Positions 1-6,240 of a stretch of 6,673 bases of DNA are shown here, piece by piece. The stretch covers positions 1 to 6,673 of the forward strand of contig WRLW01000085.1 of the NCBI GenBank assembly GCA_009777435.1, written 5' to 3'. The notes below the pieces were generated by a model. The model was not told where the DNA came from. It searched no databases and worked only from the letters and a program-made list of their open reading frames with translations. This DNA comes from Oscillospiraceae bacterium. GTDB lineage: Bacteria; Bacillota; Clostridia; Oscillospirales; UBA929. The position numbers and the translations under genes are program-made. The first letter of the stretch is position 1; every line of letters begins with the position of its first letter.

Positions 1-893
1 CACGCGTCTTTGAGATTAAGCGCCGCAACCGCCGCGCCGCGGACTGTACGGCCGGCGCCCTGCACGCGGTTATCGGACAGCATCCAAAAGGTCACGGCGA
101 ACGCGTCCAGCCGTTCGAGAACGCCCGGCACAGACAGAGCCTTTACGGCCGAGAACACGGGGTAATCCGACCGTTTTATCATATCTGTGCCCAGCACGCC
201 CGCGCACAGCATGATAACGGCCGTCAGAAAAACGGTCGTCAGGCACATCGAGCGGCGCGTTTCGCGCGTCAGCCGCGAGCTGTCGCTGACACGCAGAAGC
301 GCGCCGAGCGCGAACACGCCGAACATTGACAGGCCGGCGGCGCTCACGGCGGCCAGCGGGCCGTAATCGCGCGGGGATATGGGGAGCAGGTTCTCGGCCT
401 TCAGACTGCCGGCCGAGCATATAAACAGCAGGGTCAGCACCACGAGGGCCGTCCACAGCAGGATAACGCCCATGCGCGCGGCGCGCCCCGGCCCTTCGCG
501 CGTTATGAAGAAGGTCAGGGTCAGTAGCGCGGCCATAAACACGGTCTCGGACGCGCGCGGGAAAATAGTGGCCGTGAAGCGCGCCGCGAACATGCGGGTG
601 TTAAACGCGAGCATTGTCATAGGCACGGCGACGCCCACTATAAAAAGCAGACATTTGCCCAATACCCTGCCGAATACCGACACGCACAGGTCTAACGGCC
701 CCAGTCCGGGCTTGCTTTTATATATGACCAACAGATGCGCCGCCAGCAGGTTGAGCGGCAGGCATATAATAAGCATAAGCCAGCCCGACCGGCCGGCGCG
801 CGCCGCCCATAGCGGCAGCGCCTGCGTGGCGGGCGATATCATTCCGGCGGCGCACAGCGCGGTAAGCTGGCGCGCGGTCATTTTACCGTTCAT
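1..893 (-). CDS. gerAB: Spore germination receptor subunit B (GerAB/GerKB-type permease), 3'-truncated
   Basis: This is the integral-membrane B subunit of a nutrient germinant receptor, related to amino-acid permeases of the APC superfamily; in this family it binds the germinant in the spore inner membrane. The frame stays open from an ATG at 893 to the window edge, giving 297 codons of the roughly 360-370 usual for the family, so the C-terminus is outside. Very hydrophobic stretches at about residues 8-30, 36-58, 79-98, 117-130, 141-160, 182-202 and 217-234 look like membrane helices. The segment ERLDAFAVTFWML (about 260-271) matches the GerAB signature around 'ERxDxxFVxxW'. An AAGGAG ribosome binding site lies in the end of gerAC just before the start, and only 2 bases separate the gerAC stop from this ATG, so translation is probably coupled. 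Residues about 274-286 are unusually polar for a place where relatives are hydrophobic. Identification is from motif recall and context. Confidence 0.9.
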   Translation of the reverse strand, partial: MNGKMTARQLTALCAAGMISPATQALPLWAARAGRSGWLMLIICLPLNLLAAHLLVIYKSKPGLGPLDLCVSVFGRVLGKCLLFIVGVAVPMTMLAFNTRMFAARFTATIFPRASETVFMAALLTLTFFITREGPGRAARMGVILLWTALVVLTLLFICSAGSLKAENLLPISPRDYGPLAAVSAAGLSMFGVFALGALLRVSDSSRLTRETRRSMCLTTVFLTAVIMLCAGVLGTDMIKRSDYPVFSAVKALSVPGVLERLDAFAVTFWMLSDNRVQGAGRTVRGAAVAALNLKDA

Positions 894-895
894 AT

Positions 896-2050
896 CTACT
901 CCTTGGAACAAACACGAATTTCGACCTCAAGGCCGCTTATTATATCGTCCCAGCCGTCCCTGTAAGGCGCGAAACGGAACGGGTGGCGCATGTCGAGGGC
1001 GGCGGCCGTTCCGAGGTAATCCGCCCCGGATTCCCGCGCCGCGTCAAACGCGCGCCCCACGCCGTCGCGTATCAGCCGCGCGGCGGCGTATTTATGCCAT
1101 CCCTCATGGCCGGACTCCGGGCGCGATTGGCCGATTTCAGAGTGGAAGGTCACGCCGATATTCAGCCTTGAGGGCGCCCCGTTTTCCCACTCAAGGCTGT
1201 AAGAGCGTTTCACGCGGCTTATGTGCAGGGCCGCCGCCGCGCCGCGCGCGTCCTCCACCTCAACAACGGCGTTGTAGAACCTGCCGCGCAGGAGGTTGAC
1301 AAACGGCGCGTCGGCCGCATCGATATAGTCGGTCAGCCTATGCTCGCGTATCACGGCGAAGCCGTCCGGGTCGAAGGTCAGGCGCCGTTTGTCGGTGTCC
1401 CCGGACGCGGCGCCCTCGCGCGCCTTTAGCGTGAGGGCGGGTATAAGCGCCGCGCCGCCGCCTTCCATGGCCGCCGCGATATCGAGCGCGCTCGCGATAT
1501 CCGTGTTGGACGCGCGGCGGGCGTCCAACTCCATCGACTTGAGCCTGTCGGCGGCGAACTCCTCGTTGTCCGACGCCTCGGCCAGCAGTTCGCCCGCGCT
1601 GCGGCTCTTCACGATATAGAGCCTGACGTCCGGGCGCACGTCCATGTCGCGCATTATATAGTCTAAGCAGGAGCGCAGGCCGTCGCGGGCGAGGCTTTCG
1701 CCTATCAGGAAGCAGCGCGTGTGCCCGAGGAAAATGTGCTTATCGGTAAGGCTCTCCATGTCCTGAAAGGCGAGCGCCGCCGTCGCCGCGTGATGGCTCA
1801 GTAAAAACGGGGCGCTTCCGGCGTCGGCCGCCGCGCCGCCGGACGCCGACGTGCCGCCCTTTTTTGACGACAGCGTGAGCGTTACCCCGCCGTCCTCATG
1901 CCTGTCCATACCCACGGCGGTTATAAGCTGAAAGTCGTTTATTTCGCGCGCCGAGGGTATGAGCTTGCCGCAGCCGCAGCACAGAGCCGCCAGAAATACC
2001 GCCGCCGGCACGAGCGCCGCCGCGCGGCGCGTATAAAAAAATCTTTTCAT
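896..2050 (-). CDS. gerAC: Spore germination receptor lipoprotein subunit C, Ger(x)C family
   Basis: This is the lipoprotein C subunit of the germinant receptor, expected to be anchored on the outer face of the spore inner membrane. It has 384 residues, normal for the family. The N-terminus has basic residues (K2, R3, R8, R9), a hydrophobic core at 10-23, then Cys at 24, 25 and 27. Cys27, preceded by Gly26, is the likeliest lipidated residue, though the lipobox is not textbook because Cys fills the -3 position. Next comes INDFQLITAVGMD (37-49), the usual start of the mature GerC fold. The end, with 'ADYLGTAAALDMRHP', a 'W' and 'LEVEIRV', fits the C-terminal GerAC domain. The ATG overlaps the gerAA stop as ATGA, with an AGAGGA site 7 bases upstream, which points to translational coupling. 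The gene order here is A-C-B, unlike the A-B-C order of the Bacillus subtilis gerA operon. Confidence 0.92.
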   Translation of the reverse strand: MKRFFYTRRAAALVPAAVFLAALCCGCGKLIPSAREINDFQLITAVGMDRHEDGGVTLTLSSKKGGTSASGGAAADAGSAPFLLSHHAATAALAFQDMESLTDKHIFLGHTRCFLIGESLARDGLRSCLDYIMRDMDVRPDVRLYIVKSRSAGELLAEASDNEEFAADRLKSMELDARRASNTDIASALDIAAAMEGGGAALIPALTLKAREGAASGDTDKRRLTFDPDGFAVIREHRLTDYIDAADAPFVNLLRGRFYNAVVEVEDARGAAAALHISRVKRSYSLEWENGAPSRLNIGVTFHSEIGQSRPESGHEGWHKYAAARLIRDGVGRAFDAARESGADYLGTAAALDMRHPFRFAPYRDGWDDIISGLEVEIRVCSKE

Positions 2051-3519
2051 GGCTGGTTCCTCTTGTTGAGCGTATTAAGCGCCCGCTCGCGGAAGCGGTT
2101 GAGGCGCAGCGGCGCCCTGAACAGGGCGCGCGTGAGCGTATCGCGTGAGCTGCGCTCAAACGGAGAGAGATAAGATACGCCGAACGACTCCACGCCCGTC
2201 AGGTGGAACAGCAGCCACACGCATCCTATACACAGCCCGAAAAGCCCCAGAGGCGCGGCCAGTACCGTCAGGGCTATCCGCCAAACGCGTATGGCGGCGG
2301 ACAAGTCCTGATTGGGCGAGGTGAAGCCGGCTATGCCCGTCATGGCGATGACTATGACCACGGCGGGCGAAACGAATTTGGCCTCCACGGCGGCCTGACC
2401 CACCACCAGCGCGCCCACTATGGATACGGTCTGGCCTATCGGCTTGGGCAGGCGCATACCCGCCTCCAGTAATATCTCAAACGCGGCCAGCATACCCAGC
2501 ACCTCAAACGCGCCCATCAACGGCACGTCCTGCTTGGCGGCGATAATGGACTGCGCCAGCGCGGTCGGGATGATCTCCTGATGCCTGCAAACTAAAGACA
2601 AATAAAACGCGGGCAGGGTCAGCGAGATGAGCAGGCAAGCGTAGCGCAGCAGCGTGACCACCGACGCCATGAGGTAATTCTGCGAATAATCCTCCGGCGC
2701 GCGCAGCAGCTCCGCGAAGGTGCCCGGCGCGGCGTAGCCTATCGGCAGGCCGTCTATCAGGATGCCCACGCGCCCGGCCGAGACGTAATGCGCGAAACGG
2801 TCGGCGCGCTCGGACGCGAGCATTTGCGGGAACGCCGTCCACTTATTGTCGGCCACGCGCTCCTCAAGCTGCGAGGCGTACAACAGCGCGTCGATATCAA
2901 GCGCCTCAAGCCGCCCGCGCACGGAATCAACCAGCGCCGGGTCGGTAAGCCCCTCGATCCAGACCACCGACACGGCCGTTTGGGTCTGACGCCCCACGGT
3001 GGTCTCAAAAAAACGCAGGGCCGGATTTTTGATCTTGCGGCGCACAAGCGCTGTGTTGGTGCGCAGGTTTTCGATAAAGCCGTCCTTCGCGCCCTTGAAG
3101 ATGCTTTCGCCGCCCGGCTCGGATACCCCGCGCGACGGGAAGCCCTTGGCCTCGAAGGTCAGGCACCACGGCGCACCGCCGGCCGTCACGGCCACGCTGC
3201 CGGCCAGCATGTCGTCCGCCGTCTCCCCGAGGGTATCCCGGCGCTTGACCGAGTGGCCGAACACAACGCCGTCCCACAGCGCGGACAGCAGCGCCTCGGG
3301 GCTTCCGCGGCTCTCGGTCAGGCACAGCGGCTTTATTATCTCGTCGGCCACGAACTGGCTCGACACAAGGCCGTCGATATAAAACAGGGTGACGGCCGCG
3401 CCGCCGATATTCAGCTCGCGGTACGCGAAGTCGGCGGCGTCCCGGAACATGTCTTTTATAAGCCCGGCGCCGGGAGCCTCGCCCCGCGAACCGGCGTCGG
3501 GCGGATGATAAGGTATCAC
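2047..3519 (-). CDS. gerAA: Spore germination receptor subunit A (GerAA family)
   Basis: This is the A subunit of the germinant receptor in the spore inner membrane, required with the B and C subunits for nutrient-triggered germination. With the start chosen it has 490 residues, typical of the family. The soluble N-terminal half carries family motifs: FKGAKDGFIENLRTN (about 141-155), GRQTQT (176-181), WIEGLTDP (187-194) and LRAPEDY (272-278). A membrane half follows with hydrophobic segments near 283-311, 335-352, 362-379, 384-401 and 412-440, including RLPKPIGQ and SIVGALVVGQ (about 356-375), the most conserved stretch of GerA proteins. I chose the GTG at 3519 because GGAGGT lies 8 bases upstream (3528-3533). 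A longer frame from a TTG at 3546 has no ribosome binding site and would start in the tail of a terminator. The gene overlaps gerAC by 4 bases. The C-terminus is basic, as in relatives. Confidence 0.95.
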   Translation of the reverse strand: MIPYHPPDAGSRGEAPGAGLIKDMFRDAADFAYRELNIGGAAVTLFYIDGLVSSQFVADEIIKPLCLTESRGSPEALLSALWDGVVFGHSVKRRDTLGETADDMLAGSVAVTAGGAPWCLTFEAKGFPSRGVSEPGGESIFKGAKDGFIENLRTNTALVRRKIKNPALRFFETTVGRQTQTAVSVVWIEGLTDPALVDSVRGRLEALDIDALLYASQLEERVADNKWTAFPQMLASERADRFAHYVSAGRVGILIDGLPIGYAAPGTFAELLRAPEDYSQNYLMASVVTLLRYACLLISLTLPAFYLSLVCRHQEIIPTALAQSIIAAKQDVPLMGAFEVLGMLAAFEILLEAGMRLPKPIGQTVSIVGALVVGQAAVEAKFVSPAVVIVIAMTGIAGFTSPNQDLSAAIRVWRIALTVLAAPLGLFGLCIGCVWLLFHLTGVESFGVSYLSPFERSSRDTLTRALFRAPLRLNRFRERALNTLNKRNQP

Positions 3520-3527
3520 GCGCGCGC

Positions 3528-3533
3528 ACCTCC
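3528..3533 (-). promoter_or_regulatory. Ribosome binding site that fixes the gerAA start
   Basis: The minus strand reads GGAGGT here, a strong Shine-Dalgarno match 8 bases before the GTG at 3519. It decides the start in favour of GTG over the in-frame TTG at 3546. It lies directly after the T-rich tail of the upstream terminator, so there is no room for a promoter between terminator and gene. Confidence 0.85.
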
Positions 3534-3536
3534 AAT

Positions 3537-3572
3537 AAAAACGCAAAAAACAGCGGCGGTTTGTCCGCCGCT
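3537..3572 (-). terminator. Strong intrinsic terminator just upstream of gerAA
   Basis: On the minus strand AGCGGCGG (3572-3565) pairs perfectly with CCGCCGCT (3559-3552) around an ACAAA loop. One G follows, then TTTTTT, GCG and TTTTT. An 8-bp GC-rich stem with a T-rich tail is a textbook Rho-independent terminator for transcripts arriving from the 49-residue gene and ymdB. The plus-strand reading has only TTATTATG after the stem and is a much poorer terminator. The gerAA ribosome binding site begins a few bases after the tail. Confidence 0.85.
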
Positions 3573-3602
3573 TATTATGCGCGTTCTGTTAAATAATATC
3601 AA
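3573..3602 (-). promoter_or_regulatory. Candidate promoter of the ger operon, running into the terminator stem
   Basis: On the minus strand TTGATA (3602-3597) and CATAAT (3579-3574) are separated by exactly 17 bases, each one mismatch from the sigma-A consensus. The extended -10 reading CATAATA also fits the CATNNTA pattern of forespore sigma-G promoters, the expected factor for ger operons, though the -35 is a poorer sigma-G match. Transcription would start near 3567, inside the upstream arm of the terminator hairpin. The -35 overlaps the stop codon of the 49-residue gene. Position, spacing and lack of any other candidate support it; no expression evidence exists. Confidence 0.55.
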
Positions 3603-3748
3603 TCCTTGCCGTTGCGCTCCTCCGAGAACACGACGCGGGTATCGTCGCGTATGCCGGGTATATTCTTTGTAACGCCGGTCTTGTCTATCGGGCCGGCCGG
3701 ATTGCGCATGTCGGATTTGAAGTCCTGGCCTTTTTCGCGTTTGGGCAT
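3599..3748 (-). CDS. Small hydrophilic protein of 49 residues, unrecognised
   Basis: An ATG at 3748 opens a 49-residue frame ending in TGA at 3599-3601. A purine-rich AAAGGACGG lies upstream, its AAAGGA core about 11 bases from the ATG, which is a rather long spacing. The protein begins MPKREKGQDF and ends FSEERNGKD. It is rich in Lys, Arg, Asp, Glu, Asn and Gly, has no hydrophobic segment, signal peptide or Cys, and looks largely unstructured. It fills the gap between ymdB and gerAA on the same strand and is followed directly by a strong terminator, as expected for the last gene of a unit. I do not recognise a family. Its size, charge and place beside a sporulation operon would suit a minor small acid-soluble spore protein, but that is only an inference. 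Coding status rests on start, stop, RBS-like sequence and context. Confidence 0.6.
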   Translation of the reverse strand: MPKREKGQDFKSDMRNPAGPIDKTGVTKNIPGIRDDTRVVFSEERNGKD

Positions 3749-3771
3749 GTTAGTGACCGTCCTTTCATAAA

Positions 3772-3792
3772 TTAGGGAATCCCGCTCCCTAA
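3772..3792. repeat. Perfect inverted repeat between ymdB and the 49-residue gene
   Basis: TTAGGGA (3772-3778) and TCCCTAA (3786-3792) form a perfect 7-bp inverted repeat with a 7-base loop. It lies in the 66-base gap after ymdB, upstream of the small gene's ribosome binding site. It lacks a proper T-tract on either strand, so it is a poor terminator; an operator or an RNA stem in the small gene's leader is as likely. Confidence 0.5.
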
Positions 3793-3814
3793 AGTATGCG
3801 CGAAAAGCGAAATT

Positions 3815-4597
3815 TCAATCCCTTATGTCAACGCGCCTGACTTCCTCGCAGCGCCCCGTCCACTCGTCGATCTTGAACAGCGCGCCCTGCAGCTTGCATG
3901 GGCCGTCCGGGGTTTCAAAACGCCCGCCCAGATACGGCGCGCCCATATAATTGCCGACGGCCTGTTCGGGCTTTATGCCGATTACGGAGCATATGGGGCC
4001 GGTCATGCCCAAGTCGGTGATATAGCCCGTGCCGCCCGGCATAACGCACTCGTCGGCCGTCGGGACGTGCGTGTGGGTGCCGAAAAGCGCGCACACGCGC
4101 CCGTCCAGATGATAAGCCATGGCCAGCTTCTCGGACGTGGCCTCCGCGTGGAAGTCCACGACGTATAAATCGGCCTTCACCCGCTCAAACAGGCGCTCCA
4201 CGCTCCAAAACGGGTTTTCCGACGACACGTCGTTCATCATGCACCTGCCTGTCAGGTTTACCACGCAGACCGAGCGGCCGGCCGGGCTTACCGTAAGCCG
4301 CCAGCCCTGTCCGGGGGGCGCGCCCGCGAAGTTCAGCGGGCGTATAACATTGGGCCGGCTGTCGATCTCCTTGGCTAACTCGCGCTTATGGAAGGTGTGG
4401 TTGCCCAGCGTTATGACGTCGGCGCCCGCCTCGAGCAGGGCGTCGGCCTGCTTTGGCAGAACGCCCAGTATGGCCGCGTTTTCGGCGTTGACTATGCACA
4501 GATGCGCGCCGTACAGCTTTTTAAGCGGCTTGATATGTCGCTCGGCCATATCAAGGCCGGACTGCCCGCATATGTCGCCTATGGCTAAAATTACCAT
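3815..4597 (-). CDS. ymdB: YmdB-family metallophosphoesterase (TIGR00282)
   Basis: This is a calcineurin-like, two-metal phosphoesterase. In Bacillus subtilis, YmdB hydrolyses cyclic nucleotides such as 2',3'-cAMP and affects the choice between biofilm and motility. The protein has 260 residues, the family's usual size. Metal and active-site residues are in the expected order: D8 in IGDI, E39 and N40 in NAEN, N66 and H67 in TLGNHTF, H150 in VDFHAEATSEK, and H175 and H177 in GTHTHVPT. The family ending around TGYITDLGMTGP is present. The loop after NAEN reads AAILGVLPKQAD, where relatives usually have a Gly-rich stretch ending in GIT, so that loop is divergent although the ligands remain. The ATG at 4597 has GGGAGG 7 bases upstream and starts exactly at the first strand, MVILAIGDI; a longer in-frame start at 4630 lies inside a hairpin and adds 11 residues absent from relatives. 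It follows rny, the usual partner. Confidence 0.95.
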   Translation of the reverse strand: MVILAIGDICGQSGLDMAERHIKPLKKLYGAHLCIVNAENAAILGVLPKQADALLEAGADVITLGNHTFHKRELAKEIDSRPNVIRPLNFAGAPPGQGWRLTVSPAGRSVCVVNLTGRCMMNDVSSENPFWSVERLFERVKADLYVVDFHAEATSEKLAMAYHLDGRVCALFGTHTHVPTADECVMPGGTGYITDLGMTGPICSVIGIKPEQAVGNYMGAPYLGGRFETPDGPCKLQGALFKIDEWTGRCEEVRRVDIRD

Positions 4598-4604
4598 CGC
4601 GGAG

Positions 4605-4610
4605 CCTCCC
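4605..4610 (-). promoter_or_regulatory. Ribosome binding site that fixes the ymdB start
   Basis: The minus strand reads GGGAGG here, 7 bases before the ATG at 4597. This selects that start over the in-frame ATG at 4630. Confidence 0.85.
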
Positions 4611-4620
4611 ATGTTCAGGG

Positions 4621-4650
4621 GAAAATACAAAGGGGGGCAAGCCCCCTTTG
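4621..4650 (-). terminator. Terminator-like hairpin between rny and ymdB
   Basis: On the minus strand CAAAGGGGG (4650-4642) pairs with CCCCCTTTG (4636-4628), a perfect 9-bp stem with a 5-base loop, followed by TATTTTC. The stem is strong but the T-tract is short, so partial termination seems likelier than complete. No clear promoter lies between it and ymdB, so ymdB probably depends on read-through from rny, giving less ymdB than rny transcript. It could also protect the 3' end of a processed rny mRNA. Confidence 0.65.
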
Positions 4651-4672
4651 ATTCGCCCGGAAGAAATGATAT

Positions 4673-6229
4673 TTATTTCGCGTAGTCTATATGGCGCGTT
4701 TCGCGGATCATGTGAACCTTAATCTGTCCCGGATACTCAAGATCCTGCTCGATCTTTACGGCCAGCTCGCGCGCCAGCAATACCATCTGGTCGTCGCTTA
4801 TGTGTTCGGGCTTGACCATGATGCGTATCTCGCGCCCCGCCTGCACGGCAAAGGAGCGCTCGACGCCGTTGAAGCCGTTGGCGACCTCCTCAAGCTTTTC
4901 GAGCCGCTTGATATAGTTTTCCAGATTCTCGCGGCGCGCGCCGGGACGCGCGGCCGATATGGCGTCGGACGCCTGAACCAGACACGCCTCGACGGTTTTC
5001 GGGTCAACGTCGCCGTGGTGGGCCTGTATGGCGTGCAGCACGTCGCTGTTCTCCCTGTACTTGCGCGCGAGATCGACGCCTATATTGACATGGGAGCCTT
5101 CGACCTCGTGATCCGCGGCCTTGCCGATATCGTGCAGCAGCCCGGCGCGCTTCGCGAGCATAACGTCAACTCCCAGCTCGGAGGCCATTATGCCCGCCAG
5201 ATGCGAAACCTCTATGGCGTGCTTCAGCACGTTCTGGCCGTAGCTTGTGCGGTAGCGCAGGCGGCCCAGCAGCTTTATCAGCTCGGGGTGCAGGCCGTGT
5301 ACGCCCGTGTCGAAGGTGGCGCGCTCGCCCTCCTGCTTGATGACCACCTCTACCTCGCGGCGCGACTTCTCGACCATTTCCTCTATGCGCGCCGGATGTA
5401 TGCGGCCGTCGGCTATCAGCTTTTCGAGCGCCAGCCGCGCCGTCTCGCGGCGTACCGGGTCGAAGCAGGACAGGGTTATGGCCTCCGGCGTGTCGTCTAT
5501 AATCAGATCAACGCCGGTCATGACCTCCAGAGTGCGTATGTTACGCCCCTCGCGGCCTATAATGCGGCCCTTCATCTCGTCGTTGGGCAGCGGCACGACC
5601 GAAACCGTCGCCTCCGAAACATGGTCGGCGGCGCATTTCTGGATGGCGGCGGATATGATCTCGCGCGCCAGCCGGTCGGACTCGTCTTTGGTGCGTAGCT
5701 CAATCTCCTTGAGCTTCATGGCCGCCTCGTGTGTGACCTCGCTCTCAAGGTTCTTGATAAGGAGGGCTTTGGCCTCCTCCTCGGTGAATCTGGAGATGCG
5801 CTCCAGCATCTCAATCTGCCCGCGCTTTATGCGCTCCGCCTCGTTGCGGGCGTTTTCGGCCTCGGCCAGCTTGGCTGTCAGGCCCTCCTCTTTTTTCTCA
5901 AGAGCCTCGCTCCTGCGGTCGAACGCCTCCTCCTTCTGCTGAAGCCTGCGTTCCTGCTTCTGGGTCTCAAGCCTGCGCTCCTTAACCTCGCGGTCATACT
6001 CTATGCGCTGCTTGTGGATTTCGTCCTTGGCCTCGACCAGCGCCTCGCGCATTTTGGTTTCAGCGCCCTTAAGGGCGTCGTTGAGAATCTTGCGCGCTTC
6101 TTCCTCCGCGCTGCCGATCTCTTTCTCAGCCGTTCTCTTGCGGTGAGATACGCCCAGCGTGAAAGCTATCGGCAACGCGCCCATAAGCGTCGTCGCTATC
6201 GCGATTATAATCTTCAAATAATCCGGCAA
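4673..6229 (-). CDS. rny: Ribonuclease Y
   Basis: RNase Y is the membrane-anchored endoribonuclease that starts bulk mRNA decay and RNA processing in many Firmicutes. The 518-residue protein has the complete architecture: one N-terminal membrane helix (about 5-26); a long charged coiled coil rich in Glu, Lys, Arg and Gln (about 30-200); a KH RNA-binding domain with the GRIIGREGRN loop (221-230); and an HD catalytic domain with H337, the H366-D367 pair in LLHDIGK, the AHHGD motif (403-407) and D422 in SDAISAARPGAR. The ending is the usual family C-terminus. The start is a TTG at 6229, six bases after a GGGGG stretch acting as ribosome binding site; the next Met, at residue 16, would cut the membrane helix, so TTG is preferred. 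It is first in the unit with ymdB and lies downstream of a strong sigma-A-type promoter and a structured leader. Confidence 0.98.
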   Translation of the reverse strand: MPDYLKIIIAIATTLMGALPIAFTLGVSHRKRTAEKEIGSAEEEARKILNDALKGAETKMREALVEAKDEIHKQRIEYDREVKERRLETQKQERRLQQKEEAFDRRSEALEKKEEGLTAKLAEAENARNEAERIKRGQIEMLERISRFTEEEAKALLIKNLESEVTHEAAMKLKEIELRTKDESDRLAREIISAAIQKCAADHVSEATVSVVPLPNDEMKGRIIGREGRNIRTLEVMTGVDLIIDDTPEAITLSCFDPVRRETARLALEKLIADGRIHPARIEEMVEKSRREVEVVIKQEGERATFDTGVHGLHPELIKLLGRLRYRTSYGQNVLKHAIEVSHLAGIMASELGVDVMLAKRAGLLHDIGKAADHEVEGSHVNIGVDLARKYRENSDVLHAIQAHHGDVDPKTVEACLVQASDAISAARPGARRENLENYIKRLEKLEEVANGFNGVERSFAVQAGREIRIMVKPEHISDDQMVLLARELAVKIEQDLEYPGQIKVHMIRETRHIDYAK

Positions 6230-6235
6230 TTCAAA

Positions 6236-6240
6236 CCCCC
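6236..6240 (-). promoter_or_regulatory. Unusual ribosome binding site of rny (GGGGG before a TTG start)
   Basis: The minus strand reads GGGGG here, six bases before the TTG start at 6229. It is a non-standard Shine-Dalgarno sequence joined to a weak start codon, and it follows a run of six T directly. The combination suggests rny translation is kept modest or is sensitive to leader structure. Confidence 0.6.

Noticed and set aside
379..1299. Long plus-strand open frame of 306 codons opposite gerAB and gerAC
   Set aside because: The product is Arg-, Pro- and Ser-rich low-complexity sequence with no recognisable domain. The minus-strand frames beneath it encode clear GerAB and GerAC motifs, so it is a by-product of GC-rich codon use.
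3520..3546. Nine-codon N-terminal extension of gerAA from a TTG at 3546
   Set aside because: It would start inside the T-rich tail of a terminator with no ribosome binding site; the GTG at 3519 has a strong GGAGGT.
2788..3672. Plus-strand open frame of 294 codons opposite gerAA and the small gene
   Set aside because: It runs through the terminator and the gerAA coding region, and its translation has no domain signature.
3803..3831. TTGACA at 3831-3826 (minus strand) as a -35 box for the small gene
   Set aside because: At 16-18 bases downstream there is no acceptable -10, and the hexamer lies in the last codons of ymdB (Val-Asp-Ile).
4598..4630. Eleven-codon N-terminal extension of ymdB from an ATG at 4630
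   Set aside because: The start lies in a hairpin arm and adds residues that relatives lack; the ATG at 4597 has GGGAGG at good spacing.
4691..5698. Plus-strand open frame of 335 codons opposite rny
   Set aside because: It mirrors the RNase Y KH and HD domains, which are unmistakable on the minus strand, and shows no family features itself.
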